In this document: positions 49,177-59,264 of the stretch, piece after piece
Position numbering within the stretch: position 1 is the first letter of the stretch
Layout: the number at the start of each line of letters is the position of its first letter
Assembly: GCF_023277115.1 (NCBI RefSeq)
Contig: NZ_JALQCS010000001.1
Span: 62,001 to 126,000, forward strand
Reading direction: 5' to 3'
Origin: Acidithiobacillus acidisediminis
GTDB lineage: Bacteria > Pseudomonadota > Gammaproteobacteria > Acidithiobacillales > Acidithiobacillaceae
Length of the DNA: 64,000 bases
Position numbers and translations under genes: made by a program
Notes under the pieces: model-generated
Told to the model about the DNA's origin: nothing
Databases searched by the model: none
What the model saw: only the letters and a program-made list of their open reading frames with translations

Positions 49177-49695
49177 TTAAGCTGCCTGATCGCGCACCGC
49201 CGCGAGGGTACGGACAAAACGTCCGGGAACCTCATTGAGGGTACGCACAAAGGTGGAAATGGGTGCCTGCATGGTGCCCATGAGCTTGGCCAGCAATTCC
49301 TCCCGCGAGGGCATCTTGCTGAGCTGCTGGATGGCTGTTGCATCCATCAACTTGGCTCCCAAGGCACCACCAGTGATGACGAGCTTGTCATTGCCTTTGG
49401 CGAAATCCGTTAGGACTTTGGCCACTGCCACCGGGTCCTCGCTTGCAGCGAAAACCAATGGGCCGGTCAACAACGATTCCATCACCGCAAAGTCAGTACC
49501 CGCCAGCGCACGCTTGAGCAGGGTATTTTTCACCACCTGCACATGCACCGACTGCTTGCGTGCCGCGACCCGCAGCGCCGTCATCTGAGCCACGCTCAGA
49601 CCCCGGTACTCTGCTACGGCCATGGCCTGGGCACCAACCAACTTGGCTTGCAGGGCAGCAACCACCTGTTCTTTATCAGCGAGTTTCAGACTCAC
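49177..49695 (-). CDS. rplJ: 50S ribosomal protein L10
   Basis: L10 (172 residues) anchors the L7/L12 stalk. Core: [17 protein letters not shown] and [11 protein letters not shown]; the C-terminal helix binds L7/L12 dimers. It starts with GTG 49695; GGAGG lies 9 bases upstream. The 146-base leader is probably the L10 feedback site. Confidence 0.97.
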   Translation of the reverse strand: MSLKLADKEQVVAALQAKLVGAQAMAVAEYRGLSVAQMTALRVAARKQSVHVQVVKNTLLKRALAGTDFAVMESLLTGPLVFAASEDPVAVAKVLTDFAKGNDKLVITGGALGAKLMDATAIQQLSKMPSREELLAKLMGTMQAPISTFVRTLNEVPGRFVRTLAAVRDQAA

Positions 49696-49841
49696 GTATT
49701 GCTACCTCCAGTTGGACAGAGGCGGCCAGAAAATCCTGGCGCGCCGTCGCCTACGCAGGGTGTAGGTTTTAAGGCCGAGGCCCCCTACGGTCTTTGAACG
49801 CCGGCTTGCGCCGACACACCCCACCGTGATGGTGGAATTCC
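49696..49841 (-). promoter_or_regulatory. rplJ leader (L10-L7/L12 autoregulatory region, putative)
   Basis: This 146-base gap between rplA and rplJ is too long to be only a spacer in this packed operon. On the minus strand it can form several hairpins, e.g. CCACC/GGTGG (just after rplA) and CCTAC/GTAGG in the middle. Position and size match the L10 leader of other bacteria, where L10-L7/L12 binds and represses rplJL. The kink-turn was not modelled. Confidence 0.55.
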
Positions 49842-50531
49842 TTATAGTCCGGCCGGATCCACGGCAACGCCGGGACCCATGGTCGGATTGACACTGATTT
49901 TACGAATGTACACGCCCTTGCTGGTCGCGGGCTTCGCCTTTTTCACGCTATCGAGGAGGGCGAGAAAATTCGCCTGCAAATCTTCGACAGAGAACGACGC
50001 CTTGCCAATGCTGCTGTGCACAATGCCGCCCTTGTCGGCGCGGTACCGCACCTGACCACCCTTGGCATTCTGTACTGCCGTGCGCACATCAGCGGTCACG
50101 GTGCCCACTTTTGGGTTGGGCATCAAGCCACGCGGCCCAAGGACCGGCCCCAAGGCACCAACGACCCGCATGGCGTCCGGTGTGGCAATGACGACATCAA
50201 AATCCATCTGCCCCGCCTTGACCTGCTCGGCTAGGTCTTCCATCCCCACCAATTCGGCGCCAGCATCCTTCGCCTCGTTCGCCTTCTCGCCCGTAGCGAA
50301 AACGGCTACGCGCATGGTTTTTCCCGTGCCCTTGGGCAACACGACGGCTCCGCGTACCACCTGATCCGACTTGCGAGGATCGATGCCCAGGCCGATGGCA
50401 ACGTCTACGGACTCCGGAAACTTCGCTGTTGCGGTTTGCTTCACCAGAGCCAGAGCCTCTTCCAGCACGTAGCGCTGATTACGATCGATCAAGGCACGGG
50501 CAGCAACAACACGCTTCGATTTCTGTGCCAT
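49842..50531 (-). CDS. rplA: 50S ribosomal protein L1
   Basis: L1 (229 residues) forms the mobile stalk at the E site and in E. coli represses rplKA. Signatures: [20 protein letters not shown] and [20 protein letters not shown]. It lies 3 bases after rplK. Confidence 0.98.
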   Translation of the reverse strand: MAQKSKRVVAARALIDRNQRYVLEEALALVKQTATAKFPESVDVAIGLGIDPRKSDQVVRGAVVLPKGTGKTMRVAVFATGEKANEAKDAGAELVGMEDLAEQVKAGQMDFDVVIATPDAMRVVGALGPVLGPRGLMPNPKVGTVTADVRTAVQNAKGGQVRYRADKGGIVHSSIGKASFSVEDLQANFLALLDSVKKAKPATSKGVYIRKISVNPTMGPGVAVDPAGL

Positions 50532-50534
50532 GTT

Positions 50535-50963
50535 TTAGCCCTCCACCGTCAGGCCCATACTGCGGGCCGTACCACGAATACTACGCTTGGCTGACTCGAG
50601 ATCTTCGGTATTCAAGTCTGGTAGCTTGGTCTTGGCGATCTCTTCCACCTGCGCTTCGGTTACCTTACCCACCTTGTTGGTGTTCGGGCGCCCACTGCCC
50701 GACTGCAAGCCGGCTGCCTTCAGCAGCAGCACCGGCGCCGGCGGCGTTTTGACGATGAAACTGAAGCTTTTATCCGCATATACCGTAATCACCACCGGCA
50801 GCGGCAGGCCTGGCTCGATACCCTGGGTTTGCGCGTTGAATGCCTTGCAGAACTCCATGATATTCAAGCCCCGCTGACCCAGTGCCGGGCCGATAGGGGG
50901 ACTGGGATTGGCCTGGGTGGCCTTAACCTGGAGCTTGATGTAGCCCGTAATTTTCTTTGCCAT
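50535..50963 (-). CDS. rplK: 50S ribosomal protein L11
   Basis: L11 (142 residues, exactly the usual length) forms the GTPase-associated centre and is needed for RelA activation. Signatures: [20 protein letters not shown] and a C-terminal RNA-binding domain ending in RSMGLTVEG. It lies 48 bases after nusG. Confidence 0.98.
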   Translation of the reverse strand: MAKKITGYIKLQVKATQANPSPPIGPALGQRGLNIMEFCKAFNAQTQGIEPGLPLPVVITVYADKSFSFIVKTPPAPVLLLKAAGLQSGSGRPNTNKVGKVTEAQVEEIAKTKLPDLNTEDLESAKRSIRGTARSMGLTVEG

Positions 50964-51011
50964 TACGACTCCTCGAGGTGCAAACGCCCGCAGGCTCCCT
51001 CACGCAGTGAA

Positions 51012-51545
51012 TCAGATCTTTTCGACCTGACCGAAATCCAGTTCCACCGGGGTGGAACGTCCAAAAATGGTGACGGAGACGCGCAATTTGCTTTTTTCGA
51101 AGTTTACTTCTTCGACAACGCCGTTGAAGTCCTTGAAAGGGCCTTCGATCACCCGCACCTGCTCTCCCGCCTCGAAGGTAAACTTGGGGCGTGGCTTCTC
51201 CACGCCTTCCTTGATGCGCTCCAGGATTGCATCGGCCTCGGCCTCGGTGAGAGGGTGCGGTTTGCCCACGCTCCCCCCCACAAAACCCGTTACCCGCGGA
51301 GTATTTTTGACCAAGTGCCAGGTCTGGTCGTTCATTTCCATCTGCACCAGCACATAGCCGGGGTAGAACATACGCTGCGATGTGGCTCGCTGGCCATTGC
51401 GCATCTCCACGACTTCCTCTACCGGAACCAAGATCTCACCAAACTGATCGGCAAGCCCTTCGCGCCGGGCGCGCTCTCGGATCTCCCCCTGCACCCGCTT
51501 TTCAAAACTGGAAAATGCATGCACCACATACCAACGCATTGCCAT
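51012..51545 (-). CDS. nusG: Transcription termination/antitermination factor NusG
   Basis: NusG (177 residues) binds RNA polymerase and links it with Rho or the ribosome via S10. NGN domain: [16 protein letters not shown] at the start, [10 protein letters not shown] later; C-terminal KOW domain: [23 protein letters not shown] 51545 follows GGAGG and lies 2 bases after secE; a longer frame runs back into secE and is rejected. Confidence 0.98.
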   Translation of the reverse strand: MAMRWYVVHAFSSFEKRVQGEIRERARREGLADQFGEILVPVEEVVEMRNGQRATSQRMFYPGYVLVQMEMNDQTWHLVKNTPRVTGFVGGSVGKPHPLTEAEADAILERIKEGVEKPRPKFTFEAGEQVRVIEGPFKDFNGVVEEVNFEKSKLRVSVTIFGRSTPVELDFGQVEKI

Positions 51546-51547
51546 GA

Positions 51548-51895
51548 CTAGGCGCCTCCCAACGCAAAACGGACGACCGCCAGCAAGGCCAGATCCACCA
51601 ACCACAAAAACAAGGCAATAACGATGATCAACCCAAGGATCACCGCAGTGCTGCGCAACAACTCTGGGCGACTCGGCCAGACCACCTTGCGCAGTTCGAC
51701 GTAGGACTCACGAAAAAACTGTACCAGCGCTGGCGCGCCCTCGCTCCAGGCAAAGAACAGAAGTGCCAGCAGGAGACCAAGGATCAACGCAATGCTGGGT
51801 ACGTACGCGCCGAAACGAAGCGGTACCAGAAAATAGGCGAGCACCCCCAAGGCGGCGAATGAGGCCGCTACATAGAGTTTCACTTTCTCTGACAT
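51548..51895 (-). CDS. secE: Protein translocase subunit SecE
   Basis: SecE (115 residues) clamps SecY. It has the three-helix proteobacterial form: helices at about 8-27, 35-50 and 85-110, with the conserved amphipathic segment [20 protein letters not shown] before the last. It precedes nusG, as usual, and follows tRNA-Trp by 19 bases. Confidence 0.97.
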   Translation of the reverse strand: MSEKVKLYVAASFAALGVLAYFLVPLRFGAYVPSIALILGLLLALLFFAWSEGAPALVQFFRESYVELRKVVWPSRPELLRSTAVILGLIIVIALFLWLVDLALLAVVRFALGGA

Positions 51896-51914
51896 GAATG
51901 CCGCTTCCTAAAAA

Positions 51915-51990
51915 TGGCAGGGCAGGAGGGGCTCGAACCCCCAACCTGCGGTTTTGGAGACCGCTGCTCTACCAGTTGAGCTACTGCCCT
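51915..51990 (-). tRNA. tRNA-Trp (anticodon CCA)
   Basis: 76 bases including encoded CCA. The acceptor pairs AGGGCAG with CTGCCCT, the anticodon loop reads CTCCAAA, and the T arm has GGTTCGAGCC. It lies between tuf and secE, so it is probably cut out of the same transcript. Confidence 0.97.
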
Positions 51991-52002
51991 GCAGAAACAT
52001 AG

Positions 52003-52022
52003 GGCGGCCGATCCTGGCCGCC
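52003..52022 (-). other. Hairpin between the second tuf and tRNA-Trp
   Basis: GGCGGCC and GGCCGCC form a perfect 7-bp stem with a 6-base loop, 40 bases after the tuf stop. There is no T-run on the minus strand (CTATGTTTC follows), so it may be an RNA-processing or stability element rather than a terminator. Confidence 0.45.
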
Positions 52023-52062
52023 GTCACCAGTGGCCACCCGCAGGCAGCCAAAGCTTCCCAAC

Positions 52063-53253
<1,191 letters not shown>

Positions 53254-53293
53254 TCAGAAGACCCTCTTCAATCAAAAGCGACCCTAAACAAAA

Positions 53294-53369
<76 letters not shown>

Positions 53370-53375
53370 CGAACT

Positions 53376-53449
<74 letters not shown>

Positions 53450-53468
53450 ACGACCGAAGTCGGCAATC

Positions 53469-53553
53469 TGGTGGAGGGGGGAGGATTCGAACCTCCGAAG
53501 GCAGAGCCGTCAGATTTACAGTCTGATCCCTTTGACCGCTCGGGAACCCCTCC
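53469..53553 (-). tRNA. tRNA-Tyr (anticodon GTA)
   Basis: 85 bases including CCA, with the long variable arm of class II tRNAs. Acceptor GGAGGGG pairs with CCCCTCC, anticodon loop CTGTAAA. First gene of the tRNA-tuf transcript, about 8 bases from the predicted transcript start. Confidence 0.97.
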
Positions 53554-53567
53554 AGCGGTAGCGGCGA

Positions 53568-53596
53568 ATTATCCCTGCGTCGCCCGGGGCTGTCAA
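53568..53596 (-). promoter_or_regulatory. Strong sigma-70 promoter of the tRNA-tuf operon with GC-rich discriminator
   Basis: Minus strand: TTGACA (53596-53591), 17 bases, GATAAT (53573-53568). Between the -10 and the start of tRNA-Tyr the sequence is TCGCCGCTACCGCT, a GC-rich discriminator typical of promoters shut down by ppGpp in the stringent response. Confidence 0.85.
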
Positions 53597-53688
53597 GGCT
53601 TCTGCTCGGCTAAAAGATCAACGATAAAGGTAATTTTCTCAACCCTCCGTGCCTCCACCGGGAGGAACCGAGATAGGGGGCAAAAACC

Positions 53689-53731
53689 TTGACAGCGTTG
53701 TCGAATTACAACATTCTTGCCGTTGTTGTAA
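53689..53731 (+). promoter_or_regulatory. ompA promoter with overlapping inverted repeat
   Basis: TTGACA at 53689-53694 is a good -35; the -10 about 17 bases on is poor (near CATTCT, 53712). A perfect inverted repeat TTACAACA (53706-53713) and TGTTGTAA (53724-53731) with a 10-base spacer covers the -10 and start region, and a further GTTGT half-site is at 53697-53701. This fits a repressor site or an alternative promoter element; the regulator is unknown. Confidence 0.5.
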
Positions 53732-53790
53732 AAATACCGCTGCCCTGATTACGCTGCGGCTCTAAATTTGGTATTGAGGAGGGTATTGCA

Positions 53791-54438
53791 ATGTCGAACA
53801 ATCTGCGTCTAACGCTGGCCGTGTCTTTGGCAGCGTTTGTCAGTTCCGGGGTGGCACTGGCCAGCACCAACCCCTATGAAGGCTACGCCGTCACTGCCCA
53901 GGGTGCTCCCATAGTCACCGCCAAGGGCCAATGCGTGCGTGGCGGACGTCCAGAGTCGGATGGCCCTGCCCCAGCGTACTGCGTACCGCCGAAGCCGGTA
54001 GCAGTCGCGCCAGCCCCTGCACCAGCGCCAGCTCCGGCACCCATCGCCCCAGTGGAGCAGACCGTATTGGTGAGTAAGCCCATCACCATCACCGGCATCA
54101 ACTTCAAGTTCAATTCCTACAAGCTTCTGGACCATGATATCCGCGTTCTGGACGAGGTCGCAGATTTTGCCAACAAACATCCGGATGCCGTTCTCGATGT
54201 CAATGGCTACTGCAGTAAGGTTGGCACCTATGCCTATAACCTGAAGTTGTCGCAGCAGCGTGCCAATAGTGTGGCGCAATATCTTGAGCAGCACGGCGTC
54301 AGCCGCAGCCGGATGGTACTCAAGGGCCATTCCTACAATGATCCAGTGGCCAGCAACGCCACCGCGCAGGGGCGTTTCTTGAACCAGCGTGTGGAGATCA
54401 ACAGTAGTATCAAGGTGGAAAAAACGATTACCAAATAA
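53791..54438 (+). CDS. OmpA-family peptidoglycan-binding outer-membrane protein
   Basis: This 215-residue envelope protein has a signal peptide (1-24, cut after VALA), a short domain with two Cys (Cys48, Cys64) likely to form a disulfide, a Pro/Ala hinge (66-88) and a C-terminal OmpA-like domain (about 95-205) with VLDVNGYCSK, a QRANSVAQYLEQHG helix, and NQRVEI at the end. There is no eight-strand barrel, so it resembles the short RmpM/class 4 type rather than full OmpA. GAGGAGGG lies 7 bases before the ATG. It is a single-gene unit with its own promoter region and terminator. Confidence 0.9.
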   Translation: MSNNLRLTLAVSLAAFVSSGVALASTNPYEGYAVTAQGAPIVTAKGQCVRGGRPESDGPAPAYCVPPKPVAVAPAPAPAPAPAPIAPVEQTVLVSKPITITGINFKFNSYKLLDHDIRVLDEVADFANKHPDAVLDVNGYCSKVGTYAYNLKLSQQRANSVAQYLEQHGVSRSRMVLKGHSYNDPVASNATAQGRFLNQRVEINSSIKVEKTITK

Positions 54439-54458
54439 CGTTCGCTTTTTCCGTCTCC

Positions 54459-54481
54459 GGGCCCCAATGGGGCCCTTTTTT
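54459..54481 (+). terminator. Rho-independent terminator of the OmpA-family gene
   Basis: GGGCCCC and GGGGCCC (54459-54465 with 54469-54475) form a 7-bp all-GC stem with loop AAT, followed by six T. It lies 20 bases after the stop codon. Confidence 0.92.
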
Positions 54482-54517
54482 GGTCCTATTCCGCACTAGC
54501 CATGCTAGAATCCGGCC

Positions 54518-56203
54518 ATGCGCCAATCCTACCTCCGTTCCCTGCGTATTTTCGAGATCACTCGTGTTCTGGTCCGCTATCGGCTGGACGAACTACTCTA
54601 CTATCTTCCTCTTCTCAAACCCTATCAGGCGCTGCTCAAGCTGAACCCCGCGCGCTGGGTCATGCCAAAACCGGAGGGAAGCTTTGGTGCTCGTCTGCGT
54701 CTAGCCCTGGAAAGCCTCGGTCCGACCTTTATCAAGCTCGGTCAAATGCTCTCGACCCGACGCGATCTGTTGCCGGAAGAAATCACTCGGGAATTGGCCA
54801 AGCTGCAGGATGCCGTGCCGCCATTTCCATCGGAACAAGCCTGGCAGATCATTGCAGCGTCATTAAAGAAGCCGGCGACGGAGCTCTTCGCGGAGCTGGA
54901 GGCGGAACCCGCAGCGGCTGCCTCGATCGCCCAAGTACATTTCGGTCGGCTACTGGATGGCCGCGAAGTTGCCATCAAGATCCGGCGGCCGGGCCTGCGC
55001 CGTATCATTGATCAGGATCTCGGCATCCTTGCGTGGCTGGCCGATCTGGCAGAGCGTTACTCTCAGGAAGGGCGGCGCCTGCGCGTGCGTGCAGTGGTGT
55101 CCGAGTATGCGAAGACCCTGCGTGGTGAACTGGATTTTTTACAGGAGGCGGCCAACGCCAGCCAGTTGCGGCGAAATTTTGCGGCGGAACCGGAGCTGCT
55201 CTATATCCCGGAAATCTTCTGGGACTATTGCAGCGAGGAGGTGCTGGTGATGGAGCGCATCCGCGGCATTCAGATTGGTCAACTTGATGCCCTGCGCGCT
55301 GCCGGGATCAATTTCGATCAGCTGTCGCGCCGTGCTGCAGAAATCTTTTTTCGCCAGGTTTTTCGCGATTCGTTCTTTCATGCCGACATGCACCCGGGCA
55401 ATATCTTCATCGACCCGAGCAATGGTCGCTTCATTGCCGTTGATTTTGGCATCATGGGTAGCCTGGACGAAGCCAGTCAACACTATCTGGCGGAAAACAT
55501 GGTTGCCTTCTTCAACCGCGACTATCGGCGAGTGGCCGAGGCGCACATTGAAGCCGGTTGGGTGCCCCCAGAAACCAATGTGCAGGATTTCGAGACCGCC
55601 ATTCGCGCCATCGCCGAGCCCGTTTTCCAAAAGCCGTTACACGAAATCTCGGTAGCCCAACTGTTATTGCGGCTTTTCCAGACCACGCGACGCTTTCAAA
55701 TGCAAACCCAGCCACAGCTGCTACTCTTGCAAAAGACCCTGGTCAATGTCGAGGGGATTGCGCGGGAGTTCAATCCCACATTGAATATCTGGGAGGTGGC
55801 AACCCCACTGCTCCGTACTTGGCTGAATCGACAACGCGGGCCGCAGGCGTGGTGGAGCCAAATTCAACGCCATGCGCCGCAGTGGGGCCTGGTACTACCC
55901 GAACTGCCGGAACTGGTGCACAGTCTGCTCCAGCAAGCGCAACGGGGGGAACTCGAAGTACCGGTACGGAATGAGGAATTGGAAGGTATACGGCGCGAAC
56001 TGCGGCACGGTCTGCGACGTTTGGCCTGGCTAACCAGCTCCGTCATCGTACTCATGGGACTGGCGCTGATCGCGGCCGTGGAGGGAGATCTGAGCGCGAT
56101 GATTCTGGATATTCCCGTGTGGCTGTGGTTGTTGTTTCTGCCGCCGTTGGGCTGGGCAGTCAGTCGCTGGTTTCAGGCAGTATTCATTCGCTCCCACCCG
56201 TAA
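54518..56203 (+). CDS. ubiB: UbiB, ABC1/ADCK-type atypical kinase for ubiquinone biosynthesis
   Basis: UbiB supports ubiquinone synthesis, probably by ATPase-driven access to lipid intermediates. The 561 residues have the family's KxGQ motif (Lys73, Gly75, Gln76 in FIKLGQMLSTRRDLLP), the Ala-rich loop AAAASIAQVH, the catalytic HADMHPGNIFI and the VDFGIMG metal site, plus two C-terminal membrane helices (about 507-555). Length close to E. coli (546). Its start is at ATG 54518, close after the preceding terminator; lapA follows after 17 bases. Confidence 0.96.
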   Translation: MRQSYLRSLRIFEITRVLVRYRLDELLYYLPLLKPYQALLKLNPARWVMPKPEGSFGARLRLALESLGPTFIKLGQMLSTRRDLLPEEITRELAKLQDAVPPFPSEQAWQIIAASLKKPATELFAELEAEPAAAASIAQVHFGRLLDGREVAIKIRRPGLRRIIDQDLGILAWLADLAERYSQEGRRLRVRAVVSEYAKTLRGELDFLQEAANASQLRRNFAAEPELLYIPEIFWDYCSEEVLVMERIRGIQIGQLDALRAAGINFDQLSRRAAEIFFRQVFRDSFFHADMHPGNIFIDPSNGRFIAVDFGIMGSLDEASQHYLAENMVAFFNRDYRRVAEAHIEAGWVPPETNVQDFETAIRAIAEPVFQKPLHEISVAQLLLRLFQTTRRFQMQTQPQLLLLQKTLVNVEGIAREFNPTLNIWEVATPLLRTWLNRQRGPQAWWSQIQRHAPQWGLVLPELPELVHSLLQQAQRGELEVPVRNEELEGIRRELRHGLRRLAWLTSSVIVLMGLALIAAVEGDLSAMILDIPVWLWLLFLPPLGWAVSRWFQAVFIRSHP

Positions 56204-56220
56204 TCAGGAGAAGCTGAGAC

Positions 56221-56571
56221 ATGTGGATGATTTTTTCTTTGCTGATCGCCGCCCTGGCCGTAGTCTTTGCGGTGCAAAATAATACCCCCAGCACCGTGCG
56301 TTTCTTCGCTTGGGAATTTCAGCAGTCGGCAGGAGTGATTGTGCTGATCGCTTTTGTTGCTGGGGTCATTGCCAGTGCGATTTTCTACTTCCCCACCCAC
56401 TTGCGTAACCGTTGGCGCATTCGTAAGCACGGCAGGCATATCAGTGATCTAGAGGCGAAGCTTGCCAATGAACAAGGCCGCCGACAGACGCTGGAACAGG
56501 AACTGGCCAAGGGTACAGAGATCAGGAAAGAGGAAGCGCCGGACAGCCCTTCCTCGGGACAGGAACCCTGA
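56221..56571 (+). CDS. LapA-domain (DUF1049) small inner-membrane protein
   Basis: The 116-residue protein has two membrane helices (about 3-20 and 38-60) with the family motif FAVQNNTPSTVRFFAW between, then a cytosolic helical tail (about 75-100, coiled-coil-like) rich in Glu and Lys. LapA in E. coli works with LapB to control LpxC and so LPS synthesis; no lapB is visible here, so this role is inferred. AGGAG precedes the start. Its TGA lies in a palindrome shared with the convergent gene. Confidence 0.85.
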   Translation: MWMIFSLLIAALAVVFAVQNNTPSTVRFFAWEFQQSAGVIVLIAFVAGVIASAIFYFPTHLRNRWRIRKHGRHISDLEAKLANEQGRRQTLEQELAKGTEIRKEEAPDSPSSGQEP

Positions 56572-56572
56572 T

Positions 56573-57130
56573 TCAGGGCGTGACGGCGGTTTTGTCCGCT
56601 ACGGCGTGGAGGTTTTTCTGCTGCCACTTCTCGAGCACGCCGAGATTGGTCTTTGCCTGCGCAACACCCCGTTCCGCCGCCATTTTCCACCAGTAGGCCG
56701 CTTTCTGGAAATCCTGCTTTACCCCGATGCCTTGGTAATAGAGATTGCCCAAATTATATTGGGCCGAGGCAACATTCTGATCCGCCGCCCGCTGCCACCA
56801 GTAGGCCGCTTGGGCGTAGTCCTGCTTCAATCCTTGGCCAAAATAATACTGCATGCCCAGATTGTATTCCGCCTTACCATAGCCATGCGCCGCAGCCTTC
56901 TCAAACCATTGCGCTGCCAAGGCATAATCTTGCGGCACGCCATCTCCCAGGGCACAACGCGTACCAATACTATTTTCCAGCTTGGCAGTAGTCAGCACGG
57001 CTGGTGACGTAGTGGCCGAGTCCTCGAGGGACGACTGACTGAGGGTGCCTGCCCACGCGGATACTGACACTGCTGCACTGAAGCCCAAAAATACCGGAGC
57101 CGCAACGATAAATTTCGTCCAATTTCCCAT
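56573..57130 (-). CDS. Exported Sel1-repeat (SLR) protein
   Basis: The 185 residues start with a signal peptide (about 1-27, AWA-G). Three Sel1-like repeats follow (about 60-165), each with the A..W/Y(W)..AA..G...A..NLG pattern, e.g. AAYWWQRAADQNVASAQYNLG. Such repeats form a helical protein-binding scaffold. A periplasmic protein-protein role is likely but partners are unknown. The C-terminus ends one base from the convergent lapA-like gene. Confidence 0.88.
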   Translation of the reverse strand: MGNWTKFIVAAPVFLGFSAAVSVSAWAGTLSQSSLEDSATTSPAVLTTAKLENSIGTRCALGDGVPQDYALAAQWFEKAAAHGYGKAEYNLGMQYYFGQGLKQDYAQAAYWWQRAADQNVASAQYNLGNLYYQGIGVKQDFQKAAYWWKMAAERGVAQAKTNLGVLEKWQQKNLHAVADKTAVTP

Positions 57131-57211
57131 AATTGCCTCGACAGAAAACCCTGATAGTCAGAAGGTTACAATAAAAACCTCATGCATGGCTATAGGTGAA
57201 ATCGACAAGCC
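57131..57211. other. Short gap between nusB end and the Sel1-repeat gene start
   Basis: These 81 bases should hold a promoter for the Sel1 gene and the end of the rib-nusB transcript. AGGTT/AACCT could form a weak 5-bp hairpin; no strong terminator or promoter is seen. Confidence 0.3.
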
Positions 57212-57667
57212 CTACGTATCGGCGGGATTTTGCTCCGCCATCCGCCAACGCCGCGCGAGTTGATCCAATACCCCATTGATAAAGCGGTGCCCCTGCTCCG
57301 CGCCGAAGGCTTTGTCGAGTTCGATCGCCTCATTGATGATCACGCGATAGGGCGTCTCCGGCAGCGAATGTAATTCGAAGGCGGCCAGGCGCAGGATCGC
57401 ACGCTCCACTTCGTTGACCTCGCTCTCCCAGAGCCGTTCCTGCAGGGCCGCGGCGATGGCGGGATCCAGCGCCTCAATTTGCCCACAGAGCGCCGTCCAG
57501 ACTCGGTCGAAAAACGCGGTATCGGCGTTCGCCAGCCGCTCCGGCTCAGCGTGGAATTGCGCCGCCAGTTCGGCACAGGGGGTCGGGTTCATTTGCCATT
57601 GATACAATGCTTGTACCAAAGCAATACGAGCCAAACGCCGCCGGCTGGGAGTACGTGCTGGCTCCAT
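57212..57667 (-). CDS. nusB: Transcription antitermination factor NusB
   Basis: NusB (151 residues) binds boxA RNA with S10 in rRNA antitermination. All-helical; signatures: RRRLARIALVQALYQWQMN near the start and the ETPYRVIINEAIELDKAFG segment. ATG 57667 shares its A with the ribH stop (TGATG), the coupling used between several genes of this operon. ribH-nusB linkage is widespread in bacteria. Confidence 0.96.
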   Translation of the reverse strand: MEPARTPSRRRLARIALVQALYQWQMNPTPCAELAAQFHAEPERLANADTAFFDRVWTALCGQIEALDPAIAAALQERLWESEVNEVERAILRLAAFELHSLPETPYRVIINEAIELDKAFGAEQGHRFINGVLDQLARRWRMAEQNPADT

Positions 57668-58134
57668 CACAGACGTTTGAGGAGTTGGACCATCTCCATT
57701 GCCGTCAGGGCTGCATCAAAGCCCTTGTTGCCGGCTTTGGTGCCCGCCCGTTCGATGGCTTGCTCGATACTGTCCGTGGTGAGGATGCCGAAAATGACGG
57801 GCACGCCGGTATCCAGACCGACTTGCGCGATACCTTTCGCCGCCTCACCAGCAACGTAGTCGAAGTGTGGCGTACCTCCACGGATCACTGCGCCGAGACA
57901 GAGCACAGCCGAGAACTTGCCCGAACGTGCGATCTTTTGTGCGAGAAGGGGAATTTCGTAGGCGCCAGGGCTGTAGATCACCTGGATTTGCTCTTCCGTC
58001 GCGCCGTGGCGTTTCAGACCGTCGATGGCCCCTTGCTCCAGCTGCTGGGTAATAAAACTATTGAACCGCGATACCAGTAGGGCATAACGCTCGCCAGCAC
58101 CAACCTGGAGGGTACCTTCAATATGCTCGATCAT
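57667..58134 (-). CDS. ribH: 6,7-dimethyl-8-ribityllumazine synthase
   Basis: RibH condenses the ribityl-aminouracil with dihydroxybutanone phosphate in the penultimate step of riboflavin synthesis. The 155 residues match the family; the active-site stretch [21 protein letters not shown] includes the catalytic His. It overlaps the ribB-type gene by ATGA. Confidence 0.97.
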   Translation of the reverse strand: MIEHIEGTLQVGAGERYALLVSRFNSFITQQLEQGAIDGLKRHGATEEQIQVIYSPGAYEIPLLAQKIARSGKFSAVLCLGAVIRGGTPHFDYVAGEAAKGIAQVGLDTGVPVIFGILTTDSIEQAIERAGTKAGNKGFDAALTAMEMVQLLKRL

Positions 58135-59264
58135 GGGTGTTTTCCTGTTTCGAGAAAGGGAAGTTGACCGACGATTTCGAGCCCGAAACCGCCAATACCA
58201 CGATACTGAAACTGACTGTCACTGAGCACCACCGCTTGATGCACGCCGAGATCCGTAAGGATCTGCGCACCGATACCGAAGGTCCGCAAGATGCGGTGGG
58301 AGTCGCCGCTTTGACCCGGCCCCTTGGGACGCGCTGGTAACTCGGCAATTTGCGCGCGCAAGGTTTCCGCGTCCTCTGCGTGCTGCAGGTACACCAAGAC
58401 GCCTGCCTCTTCCTGTGCCAAACGCGCCAGCGCCTGGGAAACGGGGCCTTGCGCACCGAGAAAGAGATCCGTGAGGGCTTTTCCCACCTGCACCCGCACC
58501 AGGACCGGCTCTTCGCGGGCCGCAGGATTTCCCTTGACGAGGGCAAAGTGGGTCTCTCCCGAGATCCAGTCCCGATACAGATGCAAGGTAAATTCGCCCC
58601 ACGGGGTCTGCCAAGGACCACTCCCTTCGTGCCGCACAATACGCTCGCGCTCGAGCCGATAGCGAATGAGATCGGCAATCGTCCCCAACTTCAGCGCATG
58701 GCGCGCCGCATAGGGCAAGAGGTCTGGGAGACGCGCCATCTCGCCGTTTTCGTTGAGGATCTCACAGATGACGCCGGCCGGCTTGCAGCCCGCCAGGCGC
58801 GCCAAATCCACTGCCGCCTCCGTATGGCCGGCACGTACCAATACCCCACCCGGCTGCGCTGCCAACGGAAAGATGTGGCCGGGCATGACGATGTCCTGGG
58901 GGCCGGCATCGTCGGCAATGGCCGCTTGGATCGTCGTGGCTCGGTCGGCAGCGGAGATGCCGGTGCTCACTCCCCGTGCCGCCTCGATCGAGACGGTGAA
59001 GGCGGTACCCAGTTGCGCGGTATTGTGGCGGACCATCTGCGGCAGTTGCAGCTGCTCACAGCGTTCTTGCGTCAAGGGTAAGCAGACGAGGCCACGCGCC
59101 TCGCGCACCATGAAATTGATGGCATCGGGTGTGGCGTGCTCTGCTGCCAAAATCAAATCGCCCTCGTTTTCGCGATCCTCGTCATCCATCAAGATGACCA
59201 TCCGGCCGGCGCGAATCTCTGCCAAGATTTCTTCTGTGGAGCTGATCCTGCGTTCTTCCGTCAT
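58131..59264 (-). CDS. ribB: 3,4-dihydroxy-2-butanone-4-phosphate synthase fused to an inactive-looking GTP cyclohydrolase II-like domain (RibBX type)
   Basis: The 377 residues: RibB domain at about 8-205 with the acidic loop [11 protein letters not shown] and the [13 protein letters not shown] motif, so DHBP synthesis from ribulose 5-phosphate is expected. The C-terminal 170 residues are RibA-like, but where RibA has its three zinc Cys (C-x10-C-x-C) there is none ([19 protein letters not shown]), so GTP cyclohydrolase activity should be absent. Such fusions have been described as RibBX. A true ribA is then expected elsewhere in the genome. ATG 59264 shares one base with the ribE stop. Confidence 0.94.
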   Translation of the reverse strand: MTEERRISSTEEILAEIRAGRMVILMDDEDRENEGDLILAAEHATPDAINFMVREARGLVCLPLTQERCEQLQLPQMVRHNTAQLGTAFTVSIEAARGVSTGISAADRATTIQAAIADDAGPQDIVMPGHIFPLAAQPGGVLVRAGHTEAAVDLARLAGCKPAGVICEILNENGEMARLPDLLPYAARHALKLGTIADLIRYRLERERIVRHEGSGPWQTPWGEFTLHLYRDWISGETHFALVKGNPAAREEPVLVRVQVGKALTDLFLGAQGPVSQALARLAQEEAGVLVYLQHAEDAETLRAQIAELPARPKGPGQSGDSHRILRTFGIGAQILTDLGVHQAVVLSDSQFQYRGIGGFGLEIVGQLPFLETGKHP

